From positions 1,517,317 through 1,581,316 of the forward strand of contig JAKOGI010000026.1 in NCBI GenBank assembly GCA_029747015.1: a DNA stretch of 64,000 nt, read 5' to 3'. Origin of the DNA: Carnegiea gigantea (Eukaryota; Streptophyta; Magnoliopsida; Caryophyllales; Cactaceae). Both the position numbers and the translations under genes were made by a program. How positions within the stretch are numbered: the stretch's first letter is position 1; each line of letters opens with the position of its first letter. The notes beneath the pieces are model-generated. The model worked only from the letters and a program-made list of their open reading frames with translations, was not told the DNA's origin and did no database searches. This document shows, in pieces, positions 33,670-46,399 of this stretch.

Positions 33670-35686
33670 TGTCTCATGTTGAGGGGGAGATAAATTATGC
33701 ATTCTTATTAGTTGCATGTTGGTTTGATTATTTAGTAGAAGAAAAAATTATATGTCTTCTCATAAAGATTGATCATATGCATAGATGTTTAATATAAGTA
33801 TGCCTTTCAAAGTTAAAATCATGTTTGCAACATATCATTCAACTTTTGCATCACACGGCATATTTACTACATGAAACTTGCATTTAAAATTTGATTGTTG
33901 ATGTATACATGCCTATCTCGTTGAATTAGATTCCATGTCTAGAGAATTATATTCCAATTCGGTAAATAGGGACTTGACTTGATATGGAGTACATATTGAT
34001 ATTTGATCTTGTCATACTATCTGTATATATGCCTATGTATTTCGCAATTTTTATTTTATTGTTTGTATATGATCAATTTAAAATCTTCATCTATATACAA
34101 GGGCTATAACTTATCTTGTAATCAGTTTTTAATGTTTTGACATTGATATGTTACGAGATTTCATCTTGACATGGATTATGTTGTATCCTTATTTGCTGCA
34201 CTTAACCTTTATAAATTATATTTTATTTATCACTCTGAAAAAGGAATATACTAAATTAAGTCTTGTTTACAGGCCTATGTGATAATCCTTATATGTTTTA
34301 TATGATGTGAAATTGAGAATTTGGAAGATTAATATTTTTTTACAAAAAGGTAGTGCACATGAAAGTAACAACCTTTGCAATTGAAGAATCCTATCAAGGA
34401 CATTGAAATCAAAGAATGTTATGTTACCCATAAGTAGCAAAATATGACTAAAAAGTATATTAATCATCTACTAAATAAGATGGACTTCCCTAAAGTTTTC
34501 TCAGTAAGGTTTCTATATTATTACATTCATGTATTATATGGAATCAGTTTTAGATTTAGATATTTTACCAATTTAACATATCAGATTTAAATCTTTGAGT
34601 GCCTATTAAGGGAAAATAATATATAATAATAATTCAAAAATGATTACTCTTTGAACAAGGTCTTAAAGATATAGCCACATATTTTGCCCAATAATTTTCT
34701 ATATTTGTCATTGATATGATTGATATATTTGTGGATATGATTGTGTATGATATGTTATAAACATCATTTTTTTAAAAATAGATTTTGGCTTGAAGTATGT
34801 TTATTTAATATGATCGATTTTCAAAAAAAAAAAAAAAATGAAGCTCTAACGTTTGTATATGTATAGCATATTTTTTCATACACTAGACTTGACTCTATTA
34901 TGCATGTTTGGACAAACCGATATAATTCTTTGTCTATGAGAATTTATCCTAGATTGTTGCACTTTTATATGTCTTATAACCCATGCGTTTGTCTTAAAAT
35001 TAACGTATGAAGGGGGAGATAAATAATTTGAATTGTGTGTATCATTTCATATCCTTTACATTTGTGCTATCTCATGCCCCCAAGATTGATATTATATGCT
35101 TAAATTATTTTTGCAAGGGGGAAAATATGCTAATGGTATATAAATTGTATAATAATGATACTGGCATGAATTAAGGGGGAGATATAATCGTTAACGGTAT
35201 TTATTCCTTACTTCTATCCTTGATTTGTATGTTCTAGTTATTGCATCGAAGGGAGGAGAAAATAGTTTGATTATATATGATAAAGTATCACATGGTTTAA
35301 TCATTTTTGAAAGGGGGAGATGTAAAGAGTTCTGAAATATTGACATTCTAATATATTAATTTCTCCAAAGAATTATTGACATATAACTCCATTTTCATCT
35401 TCATGAGTGTTATACTAATGGGAAGCCATGCTATTAATTTATGATGACATTCTACAACCCTTTTTATATTGATAACAAAGTGAAGAAGTATTATACAAGG
35501 ATCAAGGTATGTATCTCTATGTTCTTCCGTACTAGCATTAATTATTTTGACCACTTCCTTCTGATACCTTTTTGATGAAATACAAAAAGGGGGAGAAAGA
35601 TGAATTGGTAAGTCCAAATGGTCAGACCATGATAAGCAATTTAATTCTTCAAGTTAGATTTTATCTTTTATCAAAAAAGGGGAGAT
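33670..35686 (+). other. Untranslated 3' region with eight purine tracts
   Basis: Tracts of the form A-A-G-G-G-G-G-A-G-A stand at about 33681, 35011, 35116, 35174, 35250, 35311, 35584 and 35673; the last abuts the 3' LTR and is the polypurine tract. No coding frame is supportable in these 2 kb. Confidence 0.7.
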
Positions 35687-36733
35687 TGTTGAGCTACTCC
35701 TAAACTTAGAATAAGTTGGATGATATTTTGATGAAAGACAAAAAGGATTGAATTAATTATGAACCAAATGAATCCAAGTAATGATGTTTAAATAGTTGGC
35801 AGATTTGAATTGAGCATAACCAAGCAGCCCATTTATACCTAGAAAAACATGTGGATGTTTATGGAGAAGATATGTGTGATTTTATATGATTGATTAATTG
35901 GGAAGTTAATCCGGAAAATTATTTAGCTAATCCAAAATTTGAATTTCAAATTTTGAGAAATCAAATTAATTGATTTGTCACGATTTTATCCTCACACGAT
36001 AAATGTGCTTCTAATCCATGATACTTACCATGTAAAAATGATATGATATGATTTGAGTCAAATTAAGTAACACTATCCCTTGATTTTAGAATGAATATCT
36101 GTAATATTTTGCAATAACAAGGAAAAGATATTATGAAGTTTCATATCAACACAAATTAGGGCAAAGATTGCCAGAAAATCAAATCAGAATCTGCGGATCA
36201 GATTTCAAGGGCTTGAAATGCAATTTCATGATATTCTGGGCAGAATTTCTTTTCTTGGCAGAATTGGTGCACCACCACTGAAGCCTATAAATGAAGGCCA
36301 AATGGGGAAGAACAAGCATCCAAGCAAGTTGCAAGAATTATTGAGCTATACATTTGTGAAATTTACTCTAAGCATTATATTGTAAACAAAAGTTGTGAGT
36401 GTATTGAGAAATTCTTTATTAAGGAGTGAAATTAGGAGTTGGTGTAAGGTCACAACTCCCCCATACTTAAATCAAGAGGTTGATTTAAGTACGTGGGATC
36501 TCTAGAGTGAGGTAACTTTGAGACATTGTGAGAGTTTACCTTAATAAAAGAAGTAAAGAGTCGAATCCTAGAGTTGGATAATTCTAGGCAGGGACCTAAG
36601 TCAGATTGACGCCCAATCTCGTTAAAATATCCTTGAATATTATCTCATTTTAATTTCTGTTCTTGCTTTCAATTTTGTTTTTAAAATTTCTGTGATCACC
36701 TTATCCACCCCTCTAGGGCAATCTGAATCTACA
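35687..36733 (+). repeat. 3' LTR of the SIRE-like element
   Basis: 1,047 bp, TGTTGAGCTACTCC to CTGAATCTACA, the same length as the 5' LTR. TATA-like TATAAAT at 36286-36292. Followed by TTTTT. Confidence 0.88.
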
Positions 36734-36810
36734 TTTTTAATTACGTAATAGAAGACTCACTTAAATTATTTGATATATTTGTGGCCGATGTTTGTCCTAT
36801 GATGTTAGCA

Positions 36811-36975
36811 TATATGAGTGTTCACCAGTACAAACTCGAATCGGATCGAACCGGATGGGGTTGGATCGAAAATCGAATAAGGGTTAAGGGGCCGATCGAG
36901 GACCAAACCGATTATCAGTTGGATCGGACCGAAAAAGCTCAGACCGAATCGGGACTGGACCGACTTGAACTGAAT
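36811..36975. repeat. hAT-like subterminal fragment, ATCGGACCGA-rich
   Basis: GTGTTCACCAGTACAAACTC leads into about 150 bp of degenerate GGATCGAACCGGAT units, like the interiors of the hAT-type MITEs at 47996 and 52562. No matching second end or target duplication was found, so this may be a broken end. Confidence 0.35.
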
Positions 36976-38931
36976 AATTTGTAATTTAGCTCAGAAGCAA
37001 AATTTATTAAGAACAAATTAGAAAAGTGTATTAAGAAAGAGTTGTGAGGAATCATACTAAATTAGTTCACATTATTAGATATAAAATATGTTGATTATGC
37101 TAAATTGTGTTTAACTGTGTTGAATTATGTAGAATACTGATGACAAGTATTTTTGTCATAAATTAAAACGAACATATCCTATGTTTTAAATGCTTATTGT
37201 CGTGCATTCCAAGATTGTAACTTATGCGTCTTTTAAGACAAAAGATTAATTTATTAATTGAAAATGATATGACAATTAAATAAACAACATACCTAAATAT
37301 AGGGATTCAAACTTGGCCGTTCCGTCCCGGAATTGCTGAGTCGACTTGGATTTTAACTTGGATGACCCGAATTTTAGCGAAAATTCACTGCGCAGCCCGT
37401 TTCACATAAGATCGGTCGTTCCACCTGTAACGGAACGAGAAACAGGCGATTAAAGTGAGATGAAAGGACAATTTTTGGACAAGACGTATGATTCCTTTTT
37501 CTTTCAGGTTGAAGAGGATGACAGAATGCGACAAAGAAAGCAGACAAAAATTAAAAGATCTAAAAGAACAACAATCTACAAATAAGTGAAAGTGAAACTC
37601 CAAATTGTGCGTCTGCGAGTCTTTGAGTGAGAGAAACCCAGATTTGGGAACTAGAACACCACAACCACAAATCTACACTGGTAACAAATTATTTGCATAC
37701 TCCCACATACCTTCGCTGAATTAGACTGTAATTAATTGCTTTATTTTCCAGAATCAAGCACGAGCCACCACTGGAGCATCTAAGCAAACCTAGAAGACGT
37801 GTGTAGCGGTGACGGTGCCTGCAATTGGAGCCATCATTGGATCAGAGGCAAAGAAGCAACGAGAGGCACAAAAGCAAGGAGAAGGGCCGACCGACAGAGA
37901 GAGAGGAATAGAGGGAACTGAGGAAGAGAGAGAAGCCCTCTGTCGCTGAGCATGCATGACTAGTGACCGATGAGGATTGAGGAAGAAAGGAAAAGGAATG
38001 TGTGCTTGGGTGGGGTGTGAATGTGTGACTTTGTAAGGCCATGACTTGAGTCTCCTAGAGGAGTATGTAAATTGTTTTAATTTTTTTTTCTTTTTTAGAC
38101 TATTATAATTAGTAGTTTGGACTTTGGACTTTGGAGGTCCATGTGGTTTTGAGTTATTATTGTATTAATTCTTAATTTTTCTTCACAAGAAATTATTTAT
38201 ATGTTTTAATTAATTAACTTATATCTTCTTGATCTATTACTTTTTATAATTTTTAGAAGGACCATACAATACGTTAGTTAATATTTAATCATGTAAAAAA
38301 AGTTATAGGATCTTCAATGAGATCATTTCATTACAACTTTATTATAAAACACTGAGTGTATAACTTATTTTTTTACTTCTTATATTTGGTAAGATTTATT
38401 ATCTCGCAGTATCTTATTATGATAACCTATGAATTTGTATTGAAGATTGTAACTTTTAGTTTTGGGCCACAACGACAAATCGATACAAAATATTTTTTAA
38501 ATGAAAATGACTATGTCATACATCCAAAATATAATTATGTGTTTATATTTTTTTAGTTGTGACTCATATTCTTGAGGACATACAAAACTTAATAATGAAT
38601 AGACTAGTACTAATAAGATATTTGGTACAAATTATAAGGCTCATAAAATTTAAGAAGATAAAATTAGAGGGAAAATAAAGAGAACTAATGGGAGAAAATA
38701 CAACATTAAATAAATAATGTGTTGCAAAAGTGGTAGGAAAGCAGGAATTGAACACCTCACCACCTCTGATACACTTTGAGATTCTAACCATCAAGACGGG
38801 ACAAAGACAAATGGACATTGTTAATTCTCTAAGTACTATTATTAATATACATCTCCATGCGAGATTTGAGTTTTCATTTTCCATTACATTATCCAACCTT
38901 TTCTTTATTTGTTTTTTTGTCACATAGTAGG
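36976..38931. other. Sequence without a supported gene, possible leader exon of the hAT gene
   Basis: No open frame that I trust. The GC-richer, purine-rich stretch at about 37600-38045 could be an untranslated first exon of the hAT transposase gene, because a 3' splice-like ATTTTTGTACAG stands just before that gene's coding start. This is inference only. Confidence 0.3.
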
Positions 38932-39336
38932 TGTCATTCAAATAACAATAATTAAATTTAAGTTTACTATGACATTTCCAATTTAAGATGAGCTAATCTT
39001 AAGTAATTAATTTTTAAAAAAATTATAGAGATTGATAGCTCCTATTTTCATAGATCGATTTCTTATTAAAAATTACAATAGTACAAAAGCATAAAACTAT
39101 AGATATAGTATTAGCTTTAAACGCTATTTCTTATATTAGTTGTCATTCAAATAACAATAATTAAAGATTAGTATATTATGATATTTTCAAACTAAAGATG
39201 AGGTAATCTTAAATAGTTAATTTTATTTAAAATTATGAAGATTGATAGTTTTTATTTTCATTGATCAATCTATCAGTACAATAGTACAAAAGCATAAAAT
39301 ACAGTATTAGCTTTAAAAGTTATTTGTTATATCAGT
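38932..39336 (+). repeat. Tandem duplication of ~200 bp
   Basis: Both 38932-39140 and 39141-39336 begin TGTCATTCAAATAACAATAA and share GATTGATAG, AATAGTACAAAAGCATAAAA and TATTAGCTTTAAA at matching positions, with many substitutions and small gaps. Old direct duplication of AT-rich sequence. Confidence 0.8.
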
Positions 39337-39364
39337 CATATGTACTATTCTTAATTTTTTATTT

Positions 39365-42163
39365 TTGTACAGGTTTAAAGGGGGAAAAATGTTAGGGCAC
39401 AATAGTCGTTGTACCGAACACATTGGGTGGCGCTTTGGTATAGCAATTGATGGAAATATAAAACAATTTCAATGCAAATTTTGTAGCAAAGTGATAAAAT
39501 GTGGTATAACACGTCTAAAACAGCATTTGGCTCACAAGACCGGTGATGTTGCTCCTTGCCTAGACTTCTCTGTCGAGCTCAAAAGAGACATGATAAAATT
39601 ATTGTAAGAATATAAAGAGAAAAAGAGACAAAAAAACAAGGATCGCTAGGGATTTAGAAGATGAAATAACACGATCATTCAACCGTAATGATTATATTGA
39701 TGACGTTGAGGAGGATGATCAACTAGCACATGCTAGATATCAACTTTGGAGCAACACCGATTTGAACATGAATAACGGGTCTATATGAACATGAATAACG
39801 GGTCTATAGAGCAAATTGGAGTACATATTATGATGAAGAAGGTACTAGTCGGCCACCAAATGTTACCCAAATGCGTTGATCAATTATTGTTCAAGAAAAT
39901 GGCTCAAGAGGATCAAGGGATATGGCATATGAACAAATGTCAACCCCTATTGCTAGACTTTAAACTATTGAGGTGGAGCTTGAAAAAGATCGAACTATGA
40001 CCAAACAATTAGGTCAACTCAAGTTGGTTGAAAGTGTTAGGAAAATAATAATTGAAATTCGAGTTTAGTATATGTGGAAACAATAAAGGATGTGGATATT
40101 GGAGAATATAAAACAAGATCAAAAAAAGATAGTAGGGGGCACATGATTTTATGTGGAAACCCAAATCAGGAGAAAACCACGGGCGGCAACAACGGCCAAA
40201 ATTCACTATGATATGAGTGAGTACAAAATGATCTTAAAGTAAACGCCCAAGGAAGTGATCTAAAAGAGAGATAAAGATCTCAAAGCAAACACCCAAGGAA
40301 GAGATCAATTACAACGAAAATCTTTCAACACTCACTCTCAATAAAGTATGGAATAGAAAAGAGAAGTGCTGAGAGGCACTCCCAGATGCCCCGCACCAAA
40401 CAAGATTCAACCACCTAGTATTTATAGAGAAACCCTAAAGATACCAAGGGTTTAACCCTAGTCGCAAACATATGTCTTGACCACCAAGCACCATCTTTGT
40501 AGAAAAGGAAAAAGATATTCAATACAAAACATGAAAATAATATAATTTTCATAAAATAACATATCTTCAACCACACAACTTGAGCTTTGGGTGCCGAGCA
40601 ATAATCTTCAAAAAAGGAAATAATTTATTGTCTCCAAAACCGACAAAGGAATTTGGGACCAATCCCAACAGAAAGCGGTAAAGAACAAGATGATGGAGCC
40701 AGATGTCGACAAACAAATAAAAGCAATGCAACAGGTTGCATGATAAAGCATATGTCTCATTATTAATTTAATAATTTATCTTGTATATAATATTTCATGA
40801 ATTTTAATATTGGTATAAATATGCAGGTATTTCTTTATGAAGATAGGATGGACTCTTTTGGATCATCTACAGCTCAAAAGGCAGTGACATCATTAATTCC
40901 AAGTGTACAATTTATTCATGCACACATATATAATAATATATATTAAATTTTAAAGTCTGAAATTCCATTATCTAAGATTCTAAGGAAATGGATTTGATGC
41001 AGTTGAATGGTGGATACTTCATGGTGGATGCATTTGCGCCTGAACTTCAACGCTTCACAGCTAGAGTGTTAAGCCAAACGATTTCTGCCTCTAACTGTGA
41101 AAGAAATTGGAATATGTTCAGTCGAGTGCACACAAAAGCAAGGAGTAGATTGACTTATAAGAAACTCGATCTCATTATTTTCCTTTGTTATAATCAAAAA
41201 TTGAAATTGACATGTGCGAGACGAAGGAATTAGAAAGATCTCACTGAGTCTTTCAATCCTATCAACTTCAATTACATATTTGATGATGATGATCCATTAA
41301 ACCTTTGGCTCTCAGAAAACGAGCAACCAATTTTTGAAGGAGATGACTTAAATTGGTTGAATCTTGATGAAAATGAGGTCAATGCCACCACCGATATTGA
41401 GGAGAACCAGAACCTGACCCCTTTATTTCGCTATGGTGTTGACACATAGTCATGGAATATACACTGCAGTGAGTGTGCGTCAGAGGGACACTTGTCGCCT
41501 TCGAGTAGTCATGGTGGAAGCAGAAGTGGAGGAGATGGAGGAAATAGAGGTGCGAATAAGATGGGTGCTTCTATTCCTCTAGACCATCAACTGATTACTT
41601 CAGTAATCGTGGTTGTGGTGCCACTCTTGAAGAAGACAGAAGAAGTCGACATGCCTGGGATGAATATCCAAGGGAATCGACACAAACTTATCATCGCCTA
41701 AGAAAATTTAAGGAACTCATTCAACCACATGGTTATCCAACTGACGCCATGTACGGGTGCGCAGGTTTCAAGAAATGCCATCAAGTTTTACAGGGCCGGC
41801 TCTATTTGCTCCTTCAGGTGGCTATGAAATATATGGCGGTGTCTTAAATAATTATGGATATAGTTCAACATATGCTAATTGTTCTTCATCTTCTTATCCT
41901 TCAAACGAGCCACAATTTGTTGAGCCTGACTCAAGTAGATGACATCTAGATAATTCTCTGATCAACCAGGGGATTATTAATTACGCAGATCATCATTGTT
42001 ATATTCCCACCTTTTATAGCGGTGATTCAACTTCAATTGATCAATCTTGGATGGATTCAATAGCATCATCAATTTTCTACCCGCAACAAGAGTCATATAG
42101 TGTTGATCAGAATAATAATGACACGTATCAGGAACCTCCCCATCATTCATTTTGGTGGTGATA
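39365..42163 (+). pseudogene. hAT-superfamily transposase (BED finger and dimerisation domain), broken
   Basis: ATG at 39389. The BED-type zinc finger is clear (CKFCSKVIKCG, RLKQHLAHKTGDVAPC). The middle part, where intact plant relatives carry the DUF659 and RNase H-like domains, is short, frame-shifted and interrupted by a solo LTR. The end of the catalytic region survives as VFLYEDRMDSFGSSTAQKAV (about 40830). The hAT dimerisation domain is at 41040-41220 (PELQRFTARVLSQTISASNC, ERNWNMFSRVHTKARSRL). A Ser/Asn/Tyr-rich tail runs with frame changes to HHSFWW at 42163. No TIRs were found. Confidence 0.8.
40035..40670 (-). mobile_element. Solo LTR (Copia-type) inside the hAT gene
   Basis: 636 bp with TG...CA ends flanked by a perfect GAAAG duplication (40030-40034, 40671-40675). 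On the - strand it starts TGTTGGGATTGGTCCC and contains a TATA box (TATAAATA, 40419-40426), which fixes the orientation. No internal region is present, so it is the product of LTR-LTR recombination. Confidence 0.88.
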
Positions 42164-42918
42164 AATTTTTATCTATTATAGATTTTAGATATGGGTTTGT
42201 ACCCAATGTACAATAAGATAGCTAGTCTGTTTTATCTTTTACGAACTTCATAGCTTGGGACTGTTTAAGCTATTTTTATCTTCGGCCATTGATAGTTTTA
42301 TACTATCGTGTGACGTTATAATTTTCGTCAAAGTTATCTTAAATTATTTTGTTTAACTATTGTGAAAATTAACTCAGTATGTTAACGTAAAATTTAAAAA
42401 AATATTTTTAGCCAAACTTAATACAGTTTAATATTTTAAACCAAACTTAATATAGTTTATCTTCCACCTAGCGTATTTTTTGTTGGGAATAAAATTGCAA
42501 AACGTGTTCTAAAACTTTAAAATCCAATATTGTTGATTTTTCCCTTAAAAAATGTTTGCACTTAGTTGATTTGTCCTAATTCCCAAACTCCATGAGTCTA
42601 AATATTTTGTTTAAAATAATTAAAAAAATAATTTAAAAAATTAAAACAAATAATCGCCAATTTCTGAAAATAAAAAATTAATCAAACATTTAGCGACATG
42701 AGAATGAAACTTCAAACTTTATAATTAACTGTCAAGCAATACTGGGTAATGGCTATGAATTGTCTTCGCTTACAAATATTAATAACAATTATGTTAATAA
42801 AACAATTATTCACATAATTATAGTACTAAGCTACATAAGTACAAATTCAACCGAAAAAGCAATTATATGAACCATTTCACACCGCGACGGCCACGAACTG
42901 TTCCGCCATAAGCGTATC
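42164..42918. other. AT-rich spacer before Copia B
   Basis: No gene or repeat boundary that I can support. Confidence 0.5.
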
Positions 42919-42923
42919 ATAAC

Positions 42924-43034
42924 TAATAGGGGATATACTAGGGATATAAATGTCAATTTATTTTGTACAGTTTAATATAAATACCAGGCACAGGCTCCTA
43001 GGTTGGGTGAGCCATTCTTCTATCGAATCACACA
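42924..43034 (+). repeat. 5' LTR of Copia B
   Basis: 111 bp. Contains a TATA box in TTTAATATAAATACC at about 42971. Ends directly at the primer site. Confidence 0.9.
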
Positions 43035-43047
43035 TGGTATCAGAGCC
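43035..43047 (+). other. Primer-binding site of Copia B
   Basis: TGGTATCAGAGCC abuts the LTR; initiator tRNA-Met type without mismatch. Confidence 0.9.
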
Positions 43048-43240
43048 AAGGTTCCTAACCTTTTTTTTGGGGGGGGGGACCGAAACCCTAGTCCGAACCC
43101 TAGCTTCGGACCCTAGCCTCGCCTTCTTCCTTCTCTGCCTTCTCTTTCTGCGGGAACTCTAGTCCCAGTTCTCCTCTCTCCTCTTGGTGGTTCGATCTCC
43201 TCTATACTCTTCGGCGATCTCGTTCTCGCTTCTCCCAGTC

Positions 43241-44705
43241 ATGGCCGGTTCAGATGTCGTCGATCCCATGCCCTCCACACCGACGGCGTCCTCTCAGCCC
43301 ATGACCCACACGATGGCGGATTCGCAGCCCTTGCTGTCTCTCACACGGTGTCTGATGCTGCAACCTTCTCTCAGCACGCACTCTCACTACCTGTCGCCTC
43401 CTTTCCACCATCACCACCCCCGCCACCCTATGCTTCTCACTTGGGGCTCCTTCTCTTCTCTCAGTCATACATCCTTCCCATGGCTCCCGGAGGATTCTCC
43501 TACTGGTCTGCAGCTGTTCCTACTGTGCCAAGCCTTGGTTGTGTCTCACACTCTATAGCACCCTTCGTCTCCTCCTTCATTGACCCGGTTCAGTCACATG
43601 TATTCGGGTTTCACCCGAGTTTGTTTTCACCTCACATGGGTGGCTTGCCTATTTTACCATCAAATATCTGGACGGTAAATGTTACTACATATGTCACTAT
43701 TGTTCTCGATTCGACTGATGATTATCTCTCGCGGTGCACTCAATTCTCATCTTTTCTACTTATGCATCAACTAAGTGGTATTATCGATAGCATAATACAT
43801 GCTCCCTCCCCAGTTTTAACATATATGCATGGTCTTCCAGACCCTAATCTTGGTTAACACTATAGGGTTCGTGTCAATCAGTTAGTTCGTTCATGGATTT
43901 TCACTACCATCTCCAAACACTTGTTGTGTGAAGTGCGTGATCTCGTTCATGCATTTGATATTTGGAAATGTTTGGAGCATTGTTTTAATACTGCTAATCT
44001 TGCTCGTGCTCTCAATTTAAAACGCATGCTTACCAATATCAACAAAGATGACGATCAATCAATGGATGATTATCTAAGGACTATTAAGACTATTGCTGAT
44101 TCCTTAGGTGCCATTCACTTGCCTGTTTCTAACCTAGAATTGATTTAATACAATACTGTTGGGTTATGGAATTCTTTAGACTATAAGGGTTTTCTTACTA
44201 CATACTTTATGTTACCTGGTGCTTACTCCTTTGATGATCTTCGCTCGAAGTTATTCTTTTTTGAGCAAAGACTCAAGCTCACCAAGGTGCGTGATGTTCA
44301 TAGTCATCAGGCTTTTGCAGCAACTGTCGCTGCATCTGACTCAGGGGGCCTGCTCGTAAGCAAGTTACCAACAATGCTAAGGGTAAGAAAAATAGTGGTC
44401 GTAACTTTAATAAAGAAGGGAAGGGTCGCTACAATAAAAACAATAATCGGGGCAATAATCGTCAGAATCAGTCTCACTTAGGCTCTTCTAGTAGTATGCT
44501 TGCAGGTTCTGTTTTATGTGATTTGGTTGTTTCATTGCAATCCACTTATTGCGCTGCTGCTTCTTGTACTCATCTTTTATCTGCAGGTAGCAACCAAAAT
44601 AAAGGGATTTTAGGATCACACCCTAATCTCATCTGTTAGATTTGTCATTCTCCTGGTCATGCTGCTGATGCATGTCCAAATCGCCATCAGCCTCATCAGC
44701 CACCC
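43241..44705 (+). pseudogene. Copia B gag (broken)
   Basis: ATG at 43241 (MAGSDVVDPMPS) opens a Ser/Pro-rich leader that shifts frame near 43.35 kb. The UBN2-type capsid part follows with LSRCTQFSSFLLMHQLSG, NLARALNLKRML, QSMDDYLRTIKTIADSLG and FDDLRSKLFFFEQRLKL. The basic Gly/Asn-rich tail is in a shifted frame. The zinc knuckle reads C-stop-ICHSPGHAADAC, with TAG at 44637-44639 and all other metal ligands kept. The same codon is TAG in Copia A. Confidence 0.87.
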
Positions 44706-46397
44706 GTGCTTCCTGCCTATGCTACTTTCAATACTAAGGAACAAGTTTGGTACCCCGGTTCAGTTGCGGCATCCCATATGACGCCAGATGAAGGTAATTT
44801 ACTCTCTAAAACTTCTTATACTGGTTCAAGTCTTGTTAAGCTTGGTGATGGCAACCTTCTTCCTATTTTTAATGTTTGCCATCTTGAGCTTCGTACTTCC
44901 TCACGACCTCTACACCTCACTCCTATTTTACATGTGCCTTAGCTTCGTCACAACCTTTTGTCTGTCAAACAAGTGTGTCGTGATAATAATTGTAGTGTTA
45001 TTTTTGGTGACTCATCTGTTCGTCTTAAGGACAACATCACGAGTGAAGTCCTTTTGCAGGCACCAAGTTTGGGCAATGTCTACCCCATTCATGTTGAGTC
45101 TGGGTGTATTCCTGCCAATGTTGCTGTTAGAGAGTCTGGGGATACATGGCATCAACGTCTCGGACTTAGTTCTCTTCGAAAACTTAATCTGATTCAGTTA
45201 AACTCTTCTTTTGATCATGATTGTAAGATTTGTCGTTTGGCTAAGTCTCATAGACTTCCTTTTGAGTTAGTTGAGCATAGTACTGTTTCTCTTTTGGAAT
45301 TAATACATTCTGATGCTTGGCAATCGCCTATTTTGTTGTATCAAAAGTTTAATTACTATGTGTCTTTTTTTGATGATTTCTCTCGCTTTACATGGATTTA
45401 TCCTATGAAATAGAAATCGGAAGTCTTTACTCATTTTTGTAATTTTCAAGCTTTGGTTGGGAATTTGTTTAACTGTAAGATTAAAATGTTTTAAAGTGAT
45501 GGGGGTCTGGAATTTCATAACTCGCCCCTGAAAACTCACTCAAAATACGACATCTATTTTCGAAAATCTTATCCTGATACACAGCAGTAGAATGGGGTTG
45601 CTGAGCGTAAAAATAGGCATCTCTTGGAAATGACACATGCTTTCCTCATAGGTGCATCTCTTCCTGCTATTTATTAGGCTGATGCTATTTATGCTGCATT
45701 TTTTACTATTAATCGCTTACCCACCCCCATTCTGCATCACAAATCTCTGTTTCAAGTCTTATTTCAGAGGATGCCCAATTATAAATTTCTCAAACCCTTT
45801 GGCTGTGCTTGTTTTCCAAACTTTGTGGCATCTTATGCCAATAAACATCAACCTAGATTTGTTGAATGTGTTTTCTTAGGATATGCACCTCATTACAAGG
45901 GTTACCACTGTTTGGATCCCAAGACTGGCTGTGTTTACATAAGTTGTGATGTTCAGTTTCATAAGACGTCCTTTCCATACCCTACATTGTGCCACACCTC
46001 TCCACCAGTGTCTAAGGCTTTTGTCTTTGATCCTATAGATGTTTTGAGTCTCACCTTCACTTCACACGAGTCTTCTACTCCTCTCACTGTTGGTCAGTCC
46101 TCTTCGTTGCCTTCTATAAGTACGGAGTCTCTCCCTGTCTCAGTCCCCTCTTCTCTTGTGGATCAGTCTCCCCTCTCACCTATTTTGTCTTCCCCCAGTC
46201 TCGCACCTGGTAGCAGTCTTGCTCCCCTTGACCCCTGTGCCTCTCCCTCTGTCCCTCGCGATCGTTCGCCACATGTGTCTCCCTCAGGTCACTCCCCTGA
46301 GTCGACTCCTCCAGTGTCTCCTCCTGTGTCTTCTTCAGTGTCTATTCCTTCGTCGTTAACCACCTCCCACACTAATGTTCACCCTATGCAAACCTAG
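44706..46397 (+). pseudogene. Copia B protease and integrase (broken)
   Basis: The protease motif reads WYPGSVAASHMTPDEGNLLS, so the catalytic Asp is replaced by Gly. The pre-integrase finger shows HQRLGL and CKIC. The integrase core has HSDAWQSPI, DDFSRFTWIYPMK, then stops, SDGGLEF and NGVAERKNRHL. The carboxy part (45771-46000) has FGCACFPN and FLGYAPHYKGYHC. A long Ser/Pro/Thr linker follows to 46397. Confidence 0.87.
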
Positions 46398-46399
46398 TC

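Larger units (their letters stand above)
20630..36733 (+). mobile_element. SIRE/Maximus-like Copia derivative, split by a Tekay insertion
   Basis: Two 1,047 bp LTRs (20630-21676 and 35687-36733) start TGTTGAG and end CA. They are flanked by TTTTT on both sides, a weak but consistent duplication. The initiator-Met primer site follows the left LTR. Without the nested insertion the element is about 5.2 kb. It has a gag-type ORF and a later segment resembling the gag/protease spacer, but no protease core, integrase, RT or RNase H. Several AAGGGGGAGA tracts stand before the 3' LTR, a trait associated with SIRE/Maximus elements. I infer a non-autonomous deletion derivative. Confidence 0.82.

Noticed and set aside
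33670..35686. CRISPR-like or satellite array from the repeated GGGGGAGA tracts
   Set aside because: Spacing is irregular and the sequence between tracts is unique; they are polypurine tracts.
37300..42915. Possible hAT terminal repeats around the transposase gene (TTGGCCGTTCCG near 37316 and GTTCGTGGCCGTCGCGG in reverse near 42890)
   Set aside because: Only short, imperfect similarity and no 8 bp duplication; not enough to define an element.
6613..44790. Protease motif DSTA/GSVA in Copia A and B as a novel protease
   Set aside because: Both copies are degenerate, and D-S-(A/G)-A-like variants occur in plant Copia elements; no basis for a new enzyme.
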